The position numbers and the translations under genes were made by a program. The notes beneath the pieces were generated by a model. The model saw only the letters and a list, made by a program, of their open reading frames with translations, had not been told where the DNA came from and did no database searches. This document shows, piece by piece, positions 24,913 to 33,477 of a stretch of DNA of 64,000 bases. The stretch lies in assembly GCA_964644675.1 (NCBI GenBank), contig CAZXWK010000007.1:1-64000 (forward strand), read 5' to 3'. Every line of letters starts with the position of its first letter. Positions within the stretch are counted from its first letter, which is position 1. Source of the stretch: CAZXWK01 sp964644675 (GTDB lineage Bacteria > Actinomycetota > Coriobacteriia > Anaerosomatales > JAAXUF01).

Positions 24913-26400
24913 GTGGCGGGACCGGATCGCGAGATGCTCATCTCGCACGATACGAACGAAACAAGGGTCGCGATGCTCGAGAACCAGGAGCTCGTGGAGC
25001 TCTACATCGAGCGACCCAAACGCAGCGTCGCGGGCAACGTGTACCTGGGCAAGGTGTCGGACGTGCTTCCTGGCATGCAGGCGGCTTTCGTCGACATCGG
25101 CCTGGAGAAGAACGCGTTCCTCTACGTCGACGAGGTCGTCACGCCCGAGGGTCTCGAGGGCGTGCCCCGGCGTGACATCCAGTCGCTGCTCAAACCGGGG
25201 CAGCAGATCATGGTTCAGGTCGTCAAAGACGCGATGGGTACCAAGGGTGCCCGCGTGACCACCGACATCAGCTTGCCGGGACGCTTCCTGGTGCTCATGC
25301 CGTTCTCGGAGTTCGTCGGTGTCTCGAAGAAGGTGCCCGAACCCGAGCGCGACCGGCTCCACGACATCATCACGCGTCACGTACCGCCGAACATGGGCGT
25401 GATCGTGCGCACTGTCGCCCAGGGCGCTTCCGAGCGCGACCTGACGAGCGACCTCGAGTTCCTGCTGCGGCTGTGGAAGCGCGTCAACCACCAGGCGACC
25501 GAGGCGCTCGCGCCCGAGATCATCTACACCGAGATGGACCTCGCGCTGCGGCTCGTGCGCGACGTGTTCTCGGAGGACCACCGGCGGCTGATCATCGACA
25601 ACCGCGCGACGTTCGACAAGGTCGTCTCGTTCCTGAAGAAGACCTCGCCGCAGCTCCTGCGGCGCGTGCAGCTCTACAAGGACCGCACGCCGCTGTTCGA
25701 GCAGTACGCGCTTGCGCCGGTCATCGAGTCGGCGCTCCGGCGCACGGTACCGCTGCCCAGCGGCGGCTACCTGACGATCGACAAGACCGAGGCGCTGACG
25801 GCGATCGATGTGAACACCGGGCGGTTCGTCGGCAAGAAGAGCCTCGAGGACACCATCGTCAAGACCAACCTCGAGGCCGCCGAGGAGGCCGTTCGCCAGC
25901 TCAGGCTGCGTGACATCGGTGGCATCGTCGTCATCGACTTCATCGACATGGAGGAGCCGGCGAACCGGTCGCTGCTCCTCGAGCGGCTCGGCGCGGCGCT
26001 CGAGCGCGACCGCACCAAAACGCGCATGAGCGACGTCTCGCGCCTGGGCCTCGTCGAGATCACGCGCAAGAACGTGACCGAGGGCCTGTACGGCGTGCTG
26101 ACCGAGCCGTGTCCGACGTGCGGGGGAGAGGGACGCGTGGTGTCGCGGACGACGCGGCGCATCGCGGTCGAGCGGACCATGCGCGAGATGCTGCGCACGG
26201 GCAAGTCGAACGCGTACCTGTTCGGCGTGAACCCGCAGACCTACGAGCTGGTCACGGCGCCCGGGCTCAACATCGCGGCCACCCTGCGTGCCGAGACCGG
26301 CAAGCAGGTCTCGATCGTGGCCGACGAGGAGGCCGGGCCCACCGAGGTCCGCGTGCTCATCGAGGGCCGCACGGGGCTGCTCCGGCGTGCCTTCGAGTAG
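24913..26400 (+). CDS. rng: Ribonuclease G/E
   Basis: A 495-residue endoribonuclease of the RNase E/G family that matures rRNA 5' ends and starts mRNA decay. An S1 RNA-binding domain (GNVYLGKVSDVLPGMQAAFVDIGLEKNAFLYVDEV, about 38-72) precedes the catalytic core, which has the magnesium-binding aspartates in AID299VNTGRF and VVID342FID. The Zn-link C400-P-T-C403 is intact, so tetramerisation is possible. There is no long disordered scaffold tail, so it is RNase G-like. GTG 24913 is five bases after GGGAGAG. It is the last gene before the rplU promoter. Confidence 0.94.
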   Translation: MAGPDREMLISHDTNETRVAMLENQELVELYIERPKRSVAGNVYLGKVSDVLPGMQAAFVDIGLEKNAFLYVDEVVTPEGLEGVPRRDIQSLLKPGQQIMVQVVKDAMGTKGARVTTDISLPGRFLVLMPFSEFVGVSKKVPEPERDRLHDIITRHVPPNMGVIVRTVAQGASERDLTSDLEFLLRLWKRVNHQATEALAPEIIYTEMDLALRLVRDVFSEDHRRLIIDNRATFDKVVSFLKKTSPQLLRRVQLYKDRTPLFEQYALAPVIESALRRTVPLPSGGYLTIDKTEALTAIDVNTGRFVGKKSLEDTIVKTNLEAAEEAVRQLRLRDIGGIVVIDFIDMEEPANRSLLLERLGAALERDRTKTRMSDVSRLGLVEITRKNVTEGLYGVLTEPCPTCGGEGRVVSRTTRRIAVERTMREMLRTGKSNAYLFGVNPQTYELVTAPGLNIAATLRAETGKQVSIVADEEAGPTEVRVLIEGRTGLLRRAFE

Positions 26401-26415
26401 GGACGGGTCCGTCGA

Positions 26416-26438
26416 CCCGGGCGTTGGATACGCCCGGG
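26416..26438 (+). terminator. Stem-loop after rng (probable terminator)
   Basis: CCCGGGCG and CGCCCGGG with a 7-base loop, 15 bases after the rng stop and just ahead of the rplU promoter. The downstream sequence is only weakly T-rich. Confidence 0.45.
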
Positions 26439-26460
26439 GGCGTTGTTGTAGCGAAGCGCG

Positions 26461-26489
26461 TTGACGCTGCCGAGGACGCCTGTTAGCAT
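26461..26489 (+). promoter_or_regulatory. Promoter of rplU-rpmA
   Basis: TTGACG (26461-26466), 17 bp, TAGCAT (26484-26489). One of the best sigma-70-type promoters in the window. Confidence 0.7.
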
Positions 26490-26526
26490 ATCTCCTCGCG
26501 CATTGATTCGAGTGGAAGGTTCCCGC

Positions 26527-26934
26527 ATGTACGCAATCGTTGCTACCGGCGGCAAGCAGCTCAAGGTCGCTGCCGGCGACGTCGTGACCGTGGAGAAGCT
26601 CGCTGCCCCCGTGGGTGAGAGCGTCACGTTCGACGTCGTCTTCCTGGCCGACGGGGACTCGATCGTGGTCGATCCCACCGCGCTTGCGAGCGCGAAGGTC
26701 ACCGGCGAGGTCGTCGAGCACTTCAAGGGCGACAAGGCCGTCATCTTCAAGTTCAAGAAGCGCAAGGGCTACAAGGTCCTCAAGGGCCACCGCCAGGAGC
26801 TGACCCGCGTCAAGATCACGGACGTAGCAGCCGATGCCGCTCCGGCCAAGAAGAAGGCTGCTCCGCGCAAGAAGAAGACCGAAGAGCCGGTCGAGGCCGC
26901 CGTTGAGGCGACCGAGGCCGCCGAGCAGGACTAA
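26527..26934 (+). CDS. rplU: Ribosomal protein L21
   Basis: A 135-residue large-subunit ribosomal protein. Residues 1 to about 100 are the conserved L21 fold (MYAIVATGGKQLKV at the start; FKFKKRKGYKVLKGHRQELTRVKI near the end). A tail of about 35 residues rich in Lys, Ala, Pro and Glu is extra compared with the usual 101-105 residue protein. ATG 26527 follows GGAAGG. It is followed by rpmA as usual. Confidence 0.96.
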   Translation: MYAIVATGGKQLKVAAGDVVTVEKLAAPVGESVTFDVVFLADGDSIVVDPTALASAKVTGEVVEHFKGDKAVIFKFKKRKGYKVLKGHRQELTRVKITDVAADAAPAKKKAAPRKKKTEEPVEAAVEATEAAEQD

Positions 26935-26948
26935 GGCAGGGATCGGAA

Positions 26949-27203
26949 ATGGCCCATAAGAAAGGTCTCGGCTCCACAAAGAACGGTCGCGACTCGCGCG
27001 CCAAGCGTCTTGGCGTGAAGCGTTTCGCGGGCCAGGAGGTCACCGCCGGCACGATCATCGTGCGCCAGCGTGGCACCCACATCCACCCCGGCGAGAACGT
27101 CGGCCGCGGTGGCGACGACACCCTGTTCGCGATGTGCGACGGCGTCGTCGAGTTCACGCACGGCCTCAAGCGCCGCGCGCACGTTCGACCGCTCGGGGCG
27201 TAA
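26949..27203 (+). CDS. rpmA: Ribosomal protein L27
   Basis: An 84-residue large-subunit protein located near the peptidyl-transferase centre. It has MAHKKGLGSTKNGRDSRAKRLG, RQRGTHIHPGENVGRGGDDTLFA, and starts directly at MAHKKG, without the cleavable N-terminal extension seen in many Firmicutes. It follows rplU by 14 bases. Confidence 0.97.
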   Translation: MAHKKGLGSTKNGRDSRAKRLGVKRFAGQEVTAGTIIVRQRGTHIHPGENVGRGGDDTLFAMCDGVVEFTHGLKRRAHVRPLGA

Positions 27204-27234
27204 AGGCCCGTTCGGCAACCTGTTTGAAGCGCCG

Positions 27235-27270
27235 CGAGCCCTCCGCTCCTCACCCGGGGCGGGGGGCTCG
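27235..27270 (+). terminator. Terminator after rpmA
   Basis: A 12-bp stem (CGAGCCCTCCGC with GCGGGGGGCTCG, one T-G pair) and a 12-base loop, followed by TTCGTATAG, which also carries the next -10 box. Confidence 0.6.
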
Positions 27271-27276
27271 TTCGTA

Positions 27277-27282
27277 TAGAAT
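27277..27282 (+). promoter_or_regulatory. Likely -10 box of obgE
   Basis: TAGAAT within GTATAGAATG, 40 bases before the obgE GTG. If used, transcription would begin at about 27289, downstream of the competing ATG at 27281. No clear -35. Confidence 0.4.
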
Positions 27283-27322
27283 GACCGGGAGCGCCGCTCC
27301 CGCTGACAGAAGCGAGCACAGC

Positions 27323-28672
27323 GTGTTCATCGACGAGGTCAAGATACACGTCAAGGCCGGTGACGGCGGCGCTGGCTGCATGTCGTTCCGCCGGGAGGCC
27401 CACGTGCCCAAGGGCGGCCCGGACGGTGGCGACGGCGGGCGTGGCGGCAGCGTCGTGCTCAAGGCAGACGGTGCGGTCTCCTCGCTCATCGACTACCGCT
27501 ACAAGCGCCACTTCAAGGCGCAGCGCGGCACGCACGGCAAGGGCCAGATCCGCCACGGCGCTGGAGGCGAGACTCTCGTGCTCAGGGTGCCGCTCGGCAC
27601 CATCGCTCGCGACGCCGAGACCGGCGAGGTGCTCGGGGACCTGACCGTCGACGGCCAGGAGCTGACCGTGGCCGAAGGTGGCCATGGCGGCCGCGGCAAC
27701 ATCCACTTCGTGACGCCCACGCGGCGCGCTCCCGCCTTCGCCGAGCTGGGCGAGCCCGCCGAGGAGCGGTGGATCGAGCTTGAGATGAAGCTGCTCGCCG
27801 ACGCCGCGCTCGTGGGCATGCCGAGCGTCGGCAAGAGCTCGCTCATCGCGCGCATGAGCGCGGCGCGGCCCAAGATCGCCGACTATCCGTTCACGACGCT
27901 CGTGCCCAACCTGGGCGTCGCCAAGGCGGGCGGGCGCTCCTTCGTCGTCGCCGACATTCCCGGGCTCATCGAGGGCGCGAGCGAGGGCAAGGGGCTCGGT
28001 CACGAGTTCCTGCGCCACATCGAGCGGACCGCCCTGCTGCTCCACGTGGTGGACCTGACCGGCGGCTACGAGGACCGCGACGCCGTCGAGGACTACGAGA
28101 TCATCACGCGCGAGATCGCGGCGCACGCCGCCGAGCTTGCCGAGAGGCCCGTCATCGTGGTCGGCAACAAGGCCGACGTCGAGGGGACCGCCGACGCGTC
28201 GGCACGTCTTCGCGAGCGTGCCGAGAGCGACGGCGTGCCCTACTTCGAGGTCTCGGCGGTGACCGGGGCCGGGATCGACCCGCTCATCCTCTCGGTCGCC
28301 GAGCGCGTCTACGAACTGCGCAGTTCCGCCGTTCGTGAGGCCGGCGGCGAGACCCGTCAGGTCTGGACGCACCGGCCCAAGGGCGACAAGGAGTTCATCG
28401 TCCGGAACCTTGGCGGCGGCGTCTTCGAGGTCACGGGTCGTGGCGTCGAGCGCATGGTGATCATGACCGAGTGGAACAACGAGGAGGCCATCGCCTTCCT
28501 GCAGAAACGGCTGGTCAAGGCGGGTGTCGAGCGCGCGCTCTCCGAGGCCGGCGCGGTCGACGGCGACGAGATCCGCATCGCCGGCAAGGCGTTCTACTTC
28601 GAGAGCGCGCTCGAGCGCGACCCCGAAGTCGCCTACATCGAGGACGATCTGGACGAGGAGGACGAGGCGTGA
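27323..28672 (+). CDS. obgE: GTPase Obg/CgtA
   Basis: A 449-residue ribosome-associated GTPase needed for 50S assembly and stress signalling. The glycine-rich Obg fold is at 1 to about 157 (GGPDGGDGGRGGSV), the G domain has GMPSVGKSSL, DIPGLIEGA and NKAD, and a C-terminal OCT domain begins around residue 345 (VWTHRPKGDKEFIVRNLGGGVFEVTG). An acidic tail ends the protein. GTG 27323 gives the usual MFIDEVKIHVKAGDGG start; an in-frame ATG at 27281 would add 14 unconserved residues. It overlaps proB by four bases. Confidence 0.95.
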   Translation: MFIDEVKIHVKAGDGGAGCMSFRREAHVPKGGPDGGDGGRGGSVVLKADGAVSSLIDYRYKRHFKAQRGTHGKGQIRHGAGGETLVLRVPLGTIARDAETGEVLGDLTVDGQELTVAEGGHGGRGNIHFVTPTRRAPAFAELGEPAEERWIELEMKLLADAALVGMPSVGKSSLIARMSAARPKIADYPFTTLVPNLGVAKAGGRSFVVADIPGLIEGASEGKGLGHEFLRHIERTALLLHVVDLTGGYEDRDAVEDYEIITREIAAHAAELAERPVIVVGNKADVEGTADASARLRERAESDGVPYFEVSAVTGAGIDPLILSVAERVYELRSSAVREAGGETRQVWTHRPKGDKEFIVRNLGGGVFEVTGRGVERMVIMTEWNNEEAIAFLQKRLVKAGVERALSEAGAVDGDEIRIAGKAFYFESALERDPEVAYIEDDLDEEDEA

Positions 28673-29769
28673 CGCGCCGCATCGTGATCAAGGTCGGCTC
28701 GTCCACGCTCACCGGAGACGGCGGCGGGATCGACCACGGTTACGTCGAGTCGCTCGTCGACCAGGTCTGCGCGGTCCGCGGGAGCGGGTGGGAGCCCGTG
28801 CTCGTCTCCTCGGGAGCCATCGCCGCCGGCGTCGAGCACCTGGGGCTCTCAGCGAGGCCGACCGACATGCCGTCGCTGCAGGCCGCGGCGTCCGTGGGGC
28901 AGGTCGTGCTCGTGGAGACGTACGCGCGCCGCTTCGCCGAGAAGGGCGTCACCGTGGGCCAGGTGCTGCTCACGCGCCACGACACGGGACACCGCGAGTC
29001 GTTCCTTCACGCGCGCGACACCTTCGAGCGGTTGCTCGCCTTCGGCAGCGTGCCGATCGTCAACGAGAACGACACCGTCGCCGTCGACGAGATCCGCTTC
29101 GGCGACAACGACTCGCTCGCGGCCCTCGTCGCGACGATGGTCAATGCCGAGCTGGTGGTGCTCCTCTCGGACATCGAGGGGCTCTACGACGCCGATCCGA
29201 GGCGGAGCAAGGAGGCCAAGCTGCTCGCACAGGTCGACGAGCTCACCGAAGACCTGGTCGCCGCGGCGGGCGGGAGCGGTAGCGAAGTTGGCAGCGGGGG
29301 CATGGCCACCAAGATCGAGGCGGCCAACATCCTCATGAAGGCCGGCATCCCCATGGTGATCTGCGACGGGCGCCGCGAGGGCGTGGTCGTCTCGGCGGCG
29401 AACGGCGAGGCCGTCGGTACCGTCTTCACGGGCGGTGAGGCGACGCTGGGCGCGCGGAAGCTCTGGATCGCGCTCGGTCGCAACGCCGCCGGAGCGATCG
29501 TCATCGACGACGGCGCGTGCGAGGCGCTCAGGCGCCGCAACACCTCACTGCTGCCCGCCGGCGTGGTGGGTGTCGAGGGGCCGTTCGATGCGGGCGATGC
29601 GGTAGTATTGAAGGACCGTTCGGGGGCCATCGTGGCCCGAGGGCTGGCCGAGATGGGCTCGGCGGAACTCGAGCGGGTCAAGGGACTGAAGACGGCGGAG
29701 ATCGCCGAGAGGTTCGGGCAGGTCGCAGCGGACGAAGTCGTGCACCGCGACCGTCTGGTCGTACTGTAG
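28669..29769 (+). CDS. proB: Glutamate 5-kinase
   Basis: A 366-residue enzyme that phosphorylates glutamate in the first step of proline synthesis. The amino-acid-kinase domain (IVIKVGSSTLTGDGG; VLVSSGAIAAGVEHLG; NENDTVAVDEIRFGDNDSLAALVA; GTGGMxTK equivalent GSGGMATKIEAA) is followed by a C-terminal PUA domain (about 280-366). The GTG overlaps the obgE stop (GTGA). ProA follows 36 bases downstream. Confidence 0.96.
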   Translation: MTRRIVIKVGSSTLTGDGGGIDHGYVESLVDQVCAVRGSGWEPVLVSSGAIAAGVEHLGLSARPTDMPSLQAAASVGQVVLVETYARRFAEKGVTVGQVLLTRHDTGHRESFLHARDTFERLLAFGSVPIVNENDTVAVDEIRFGDNDSLAALVATMVNAELVVLLSDIEGLYDADPRRSKEAKLLAQVDELTEDLVAAAGGSGSEVGSGGMATKIEAANILMKAGIPMVICDGRREGVVVSAANGEAVGTVFTGGEATLGARKLWIALGRNAAGAIVIDDGACEALRRRNTSLLPAGVVGVEGPFDAGDAVVLKDRSGAIVARGLAEMGSAELERVKGLKTAEIAERFGQVAADEVVHRDRLVVL

Positions 29770-29805
29770 GCGGCCGTGGGGTCGGCCGGGGAAGTGGAGG
29801 GACCG

Positions 29806-31059
29806 ATGTCGGAGGTTCTGCAGCTCGCAAACCGGGCCCGTGAGGCCGCCACTCGCCTGGCGATCACGCAGGCCGAGACCAGGAACCGCGCGCTGCTCGT
29901 GATGTCGCACGCACTGGTCGCCAAGCAGGACGAGATCCTGGCCGCCAACCAGCTCGACATGGACGCCGCACGCGCCAAGGGCGTGCAGGCCGGACTGCTC
30001 GATCGTCTCGAGCTCAACCCGGCGCGCATCAAGTCGATGTCGGAAGCGCTCAAGGCGCTCTCGCTGCTCCCAGACCCCATCGGTGAGGTCGTCGAGGGTC
30101 ACACGCTCTACAACGGGATCGAGATGACCAAGGTCCGCGTCCCGCTCGGCGTGGTCGCGATGATCTACGAGGCGCGTCCCAACGTCACGGCCGATGCCGC
30201 GGGCCTGTGCGTCAAGACCGGCAACGCCGTGATCCTGCGGGGCGGCTCGCTCGCCATCAACAGCAACCTCGCGCTGGCGCGCGTGCTCGCGACCGCCGCC
30301 GCGAGCGTGGGCCTGCCCGACAGCTGCATCCAGGCGGTGGAGTCGACCGAGCACGAGGCCGCCAACGAGCTCATGAGCCTGCACGGACTGATCGACGTGC
30401 TCATCCCGCGCGGCGGCGCCGGCCTCATCAAGAGCTGCGTCGAGAACTCCAAGGTGCCGGTCATCGAGACGGGCACCGGCAACTGCCACATCTACATCCA
30501 CTCGGCCGCCAGCGCCGAGATGGCGAAGCGCATCGTCATCAACGCCAAGTGCCAGCGCCCCGCGGTCTGCAACGCCGCGGAGTCGCTGCTCGTCGACGAC
30601 GCCGTCTACGACCGTGTCCTGCCGCCCATCCTCAAGGAGCTCGAGGAGAACGGCGTCACGATCTACGCCGACGAGAAGACGCGCGGACTGGGCGCGGTCA
30701 TGCGCATCGAGCCCGCCAGCGACGACGACTGGGGCACCGAGTACCACGACCTCAAGATGTCGGTGAAGGTGGTCTCGGGGCTGGACGAGGCGATCCGCCA
30801 CATCAACACCTACGGGACCATGCACTCCGAGGCGATCATCACCGAGGACTACAACGCCGCTCGCCGCTTCCTGCACGAGGTCGACGCAGCCGCGGTCTAC
30901 GTGAACGCGTCGACGCGCTTCACCGACGGCGGCGAGTTCGGGCTGGGCGCCGAGATCGGCATCTCGACCCAGAAGCTGCACGCGCGTGGACCGATGGGCC
31001 TCGAGGCGCTCACCTCGACCAAGTACCTGCTCATGGGCAACGGGCAGATCCGCGAGTGA
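29806..31059 (+). CDS. proA: Glutamate-5-semialdehyde dehydrogenase
   Basis: A 417-residue NADPH-dependent reductase of glutamyl-5-phosphate, the second proline-synthesis step. It has an ALDH-like fold with the catalytic C255 in NAKCQRPAVCNAAE, plus GVVAMIYEARPNVTADAAGLCVKTGNAVILRGG and the C-terminal GPMGLEALTSTKYL. ATG 29806 is preceded by GGAGGG; an earlier in-frame start at 29776 lacks this. Confidence 0.96.
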   Translation: MSEVLQLANRAREAATRLAITQAETRNRALLVMSHALVAKQDEILAANQLDMDAARAKGVQAGLLDRLELNPARIKSMSEALKALSLLPDPIGEVVEGHTLYNGIEMTKVRVPLGVVAMIYEARPNVTADAAGLCVKTGNAVILRGGSLAINSNLALARVLATAAASVGLPDSCIQAVESTEHEAANELMSLHGLIDVLIPRGGAGLIKSCVENSKVPVIETGTGNCHIYIHSAASAEMAKRIVINAKCQRPAVCNAAESLLVDDAVYDRVLPPILKELEENGVTIYADEKTRGLGAVMRIEPASDDDWGTEYHDLKMSVKVVSGLDEAIRHINTYGTMHSEAIITEDYNAARRFLHEVDAAAVYVNASTRFTDGGEFGLGAEIGISTQKLHARGPMGLEALTSTKYLLMGNGQIRE

Positions 31060-31067
31060 GGAGCGGC

Positions 31068-31673
31068 GTGCGTCTCGGCATCATGGGTGGCACCTTCGAC
31101 CCGATACACTTCGGGCACCTCGTGACCGCCGAGGAAGCACTCGTACAGTTCAACCTCGACCGCGTGCTGTTCATGCCCACGGGCCAGCCCGCGTTCAAGG
31201 CCGACGAGCGCGTCACTCCCGCCGAGCACCGCTACCTCATGACAGTCATCGCGACCGCCTCCAACCCCGACTTCGACGTGAGCCGGCTCGAGGTCGACCG
31301 GCCCGGGCTCACCTACACGGTCGACACGCTGCTCGCGCTGCGCGACGAGTACGGCCCCTCGGCGGAGCTGTTCTTCATCACCGGCGCCGACGCGATGTGG
31401 GAGATCGTCGCGTGGAAGGACGCCGACACGATCGCCGAGGTCGCGACGTTCATCGCGGCCACGCGCCCCGGCTACGACCTCGACGCAGCGCGCCGCTCGC
31501 ACGAGGAGGCGGCGACGCGGTTCCGCATCGAGTACATCGAGGTGCCGGCGCTCGCGATCTCCTCGACCGACCTGCGTCATCGCGTCAACGAGCGACGGCC
31601 CATCCGCTACCTGACCCCAGAGTCGGTCGTCGCCTACATCGAGAAGCACGGGCTCTACCGGGAAGCGGTGTAG
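31068..31673 (+). CDS. nadD: Nicotinate-nucleotide adenylyltransferase
   Basis: A 201-residue enzyme making deamido-NAD from nicotinate mononucleotide and ATP. It has the N-terminal GIMGGTFDPIHFGHL nucleotidyl-transferase motif and the C-terminal ISSTDLRHRV motif. GTG 31068 lies four bases after GAGGAG. The order nadD-yqeK-LCP-like-rsfS is the classic neighbourhood. Confidence 0.95.
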   Translation: MRLGIMGGTFDPIHFGHLVTAEEALVQFNLDRVLFMPTGQPAFKADERVTPAEHRYLMTVIATASNPDFDVSRLEVDRPGLTYTVDTLLALRDEYGPSAELFFITGADAMWEIVAWKDADTIAEVATFIAATRPGYDLDAARRSHEEAATRFRIEYIEVPALAISSTDLRHRVNERRPIRYLTPESVVAYIEKHGLYREAV

Positions 31674-31675
31674 CC

Positions 31676-32257
31676 GTGCCGCCCGTCAGCTACGACGACG
31701 CCGCGAGTGCGGTCCGCTCGCGCCTCGGCGCGAAGGCGGCCGGGCACTCCGAGCGCGTCGCCGAGACCTCGGCGGGGCTCGCGGTCGCGTACGGCGCCGA
31801 CATCGACGACGCGCGGCTCGCGGGTTTGCTGCACGACTGGGACCGCGAGGTGCCGCGCGGCGAGCTGGTCGACACCGCGCGCGATGCCGGGCTCGCCGTG
31901 AGCGACTCCGACGTCGCCGTCCCCAAGCTGCTGCACTCACGCACCGGCGCGGCCGCGGTCCGGGCGCGATTCCCGGAGCTGCCGGACGCGGTCGTCTCGG
32001 CGGTTTCGAAGCACACGGTGGGCGCGGTCGAGATGAGCGACCTGGACCGGATCGTCTTCATCGCGGACATGATCGAGCCGGCACGGGACTACCCTGGCGT
32101 CGAGGAGCTGCGCGACGCGGTGGGCACCGTCTCGTTGGCGGAGCTGTTCGCGCTGGCGTACCAGCAGTCCGTGCGGCACCTGGTCGACGCGCGCAAACGC
32201 ATCCACGAGGACACGGTCGCCGTGTGGAACGCTCACGTGGCGGGTGATTCGCGATGA
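31676..32257 (+). CDS. yqeK: HD-domain protein YqeK (Ap4A hydrolase family)
   Basis: A 193-residue HD phosphohydrolase; members of this family cleave diadenosine tetraphosphate symmetrically. The metal ligands appear in AAGHSERVAET, GLLHDWDRE and KLLHSRTG, then KHTVG and FIADMIEPARD. The GTG is two bases after nadD, and the stop overlaps the next start (ATGA). Confidence 0.9.
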   Translation: MPPVSYDDAASAVRSRLGAKAAGHSERVAETSAGLAVAYGADIDDARLAGLLHDWDREVPRGELVDTARDAGLAVSDSDVAVPKLLHSRTGAAAVRARFPELPDAVVSAVSKHTVGAVEMSDLDRIVFIADMIEPARDYPGVEELRDAVGTVSLAELFALAYQQSVRHLVDARKRIHEDTVAVWNAHVAGDSR

Positions 32258-33477
32258 GTGACGAGACGCCGCTCGACAACGGCACCGGAGCGACGGCGGG
32301 GGAGAACGGTAGCGCCAACGGTGCGGCCGGCGCGAACGGCGCGCCCGACACGACGCCGGAAGGCATCCCGCGACGCGCCAAGTCGCGCAACGCACCGCCG
32401 CCGCCCAAGGGGTATCGCCAGACGCGGCGGGGTTCGAAGTCGGCGAAGTCCACCAAGCGCGCCGAGCGCGCCGAGAAGGTCTCGGTGGGCTTCTCCCGCA
32501 CGGGGAAGCTGCTGCGCGACATCGGCTACTACCTCGCGCTCGCTTTGGGCAGCCTGCTCGTCGGCATCATCATCGCCGCGCTGCTTGCCTACGGCATCAA
32601 CGCGTTCGCGCGCTGGAACGCGATCCGCATCGCCGAGAAGAACGGTTCCCGCTCCGAGCTCGAGAAGCGGTCTAAGGAGAACGTCCTGATCATCGGCGAG
32701 AAGGACGGCCAGGCCACGGGGTTCATGGCCATCCGCGTCGATCGGAAGGGCAATCAGGTATTCGGCATCGCGATTCCCGATGGCGCGTTCATCGAGGTAC
32801 CCGGGCAGGGGTTCGAGCGTGTCGGCGAGAGCTTCGCCGCAGGACCTGAGATCTCGCTGGCCGCGATCGCGAACTACCTCACGGTGCCCTTCAAGACGTT
32901 CATGGTCGTTCCCGCGCAGACGTACGCCGACGCCATGAAGGCGCAGTCCCTGAACGGCATCACCAAGGCCGTGACCAAGTCGAACATGTCCGAGGACGAC
33001 CTTGCGGCACTCTCGAGGGACCTGGCCGCGATACCGCAGAAGAATACGGCGATCGTGCCGCTGCCGGTGAAGCCGATCAAGCTGGGCAGCCAGACGTACT
33101 TCGAACCGCAGCGCGAAGAGGTCGCCGACCTGCTGAAGCAGTGGTGGGGCGTGGACGCGAGCCAGACGGCGAACGTGACGCGTGTCATCCTGTACAACGG
33201 TGCCGGCACCCCGGGCATCGCGGGTGAGGCCGCGCAGCAGCTCATCCGCTCCGGGTTCCGGGTCGTCGACACCAAGAACGCCGACAGCTTCGACTACGCG
33301 ACCACCAAGATCGTGGTCCAGAGCGGCGACAAGTCGCAGGGCGACGAGATCGCGAAGGTCCTGGGTGTGGGCACCGTCGAGATGAAGCCGTCCGACCAGG
33401 ACGTGGCCGAGGTCATCGTGATCGTGGGCAAGGACTACAAGCCGCCGGCGCCGGCCGGCCAGAAGGGAACGAAGTGA
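32254..33477 (+). CDS. Degenerate LCP (LytR-CpsA-Psr)-like membrane protein with LytR C-terminal domain
   Basis: A 407-residue protein: a low-complexity cytoplasmic N-terminus (about 1-85, Gly/Ala/Asn then Lys/Arg-rich), one membrane helix (about 92-113), an LCP-like domain (about 145-250) and a C-terminal LytR_C domain (about 305-395, VTRVILYNGAGTPGIAGEAAQQLIRSGFRV). True LCP ligases carry an NxLLLGxDxR motif and a SIPRDT arginine; here these read NVLIIGEKDGQ and GIAIPDGAFIEV, so the catalytic Asp and Arg residues appear lost. LCP enzymes attach glycopolymers to peptidoglycan; this one may bind rather than transfer. It overlaps yqeK and rsfS by four bases each. Confidence 0.75.
   Translation: MSDETPLDNGTGATAGENGSANGAAGANGAPDTTPEGIPRRAKSRNAPPPPKGYRQTRRGSKSAKSTKRAERAEKVSVGFSRTGKLLRDIGYYLALALGSLLVGIIIAALLAYGINAFARWNAIRIAEKNGSRSELEKRSKENVLIIGEKDGQATGFMAIRVDRKGNQVFGIAIPDGAFIEVPGQGFERVGESFAAGPEISLAAIANYLTVPFKTFMVVPAQTYADAMKAQSLNGITKAVTKSNMSEDDLAALSRDLAAIPQKNTAIVPLPVKPIKLGSQTYFEPQREEVADLLKQWWGVDASQTANVTRVILYNGAGTPGIAGEAAQQLIRSGFRVVDTKNADSFDYATTKIVVQSGDKSQGDEIAKVLGVGTVEMKPSDQDVAEVIVIVGKDYKPPAPAGQKGTK

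Noticed and set aside
27281..27322. ATG at 27281 as the obgE start
   Set aside because: It adds 14 unconserved residues and overlaps the likely -10 box; GTG 27323 gives the canonical Obg N-terminus.
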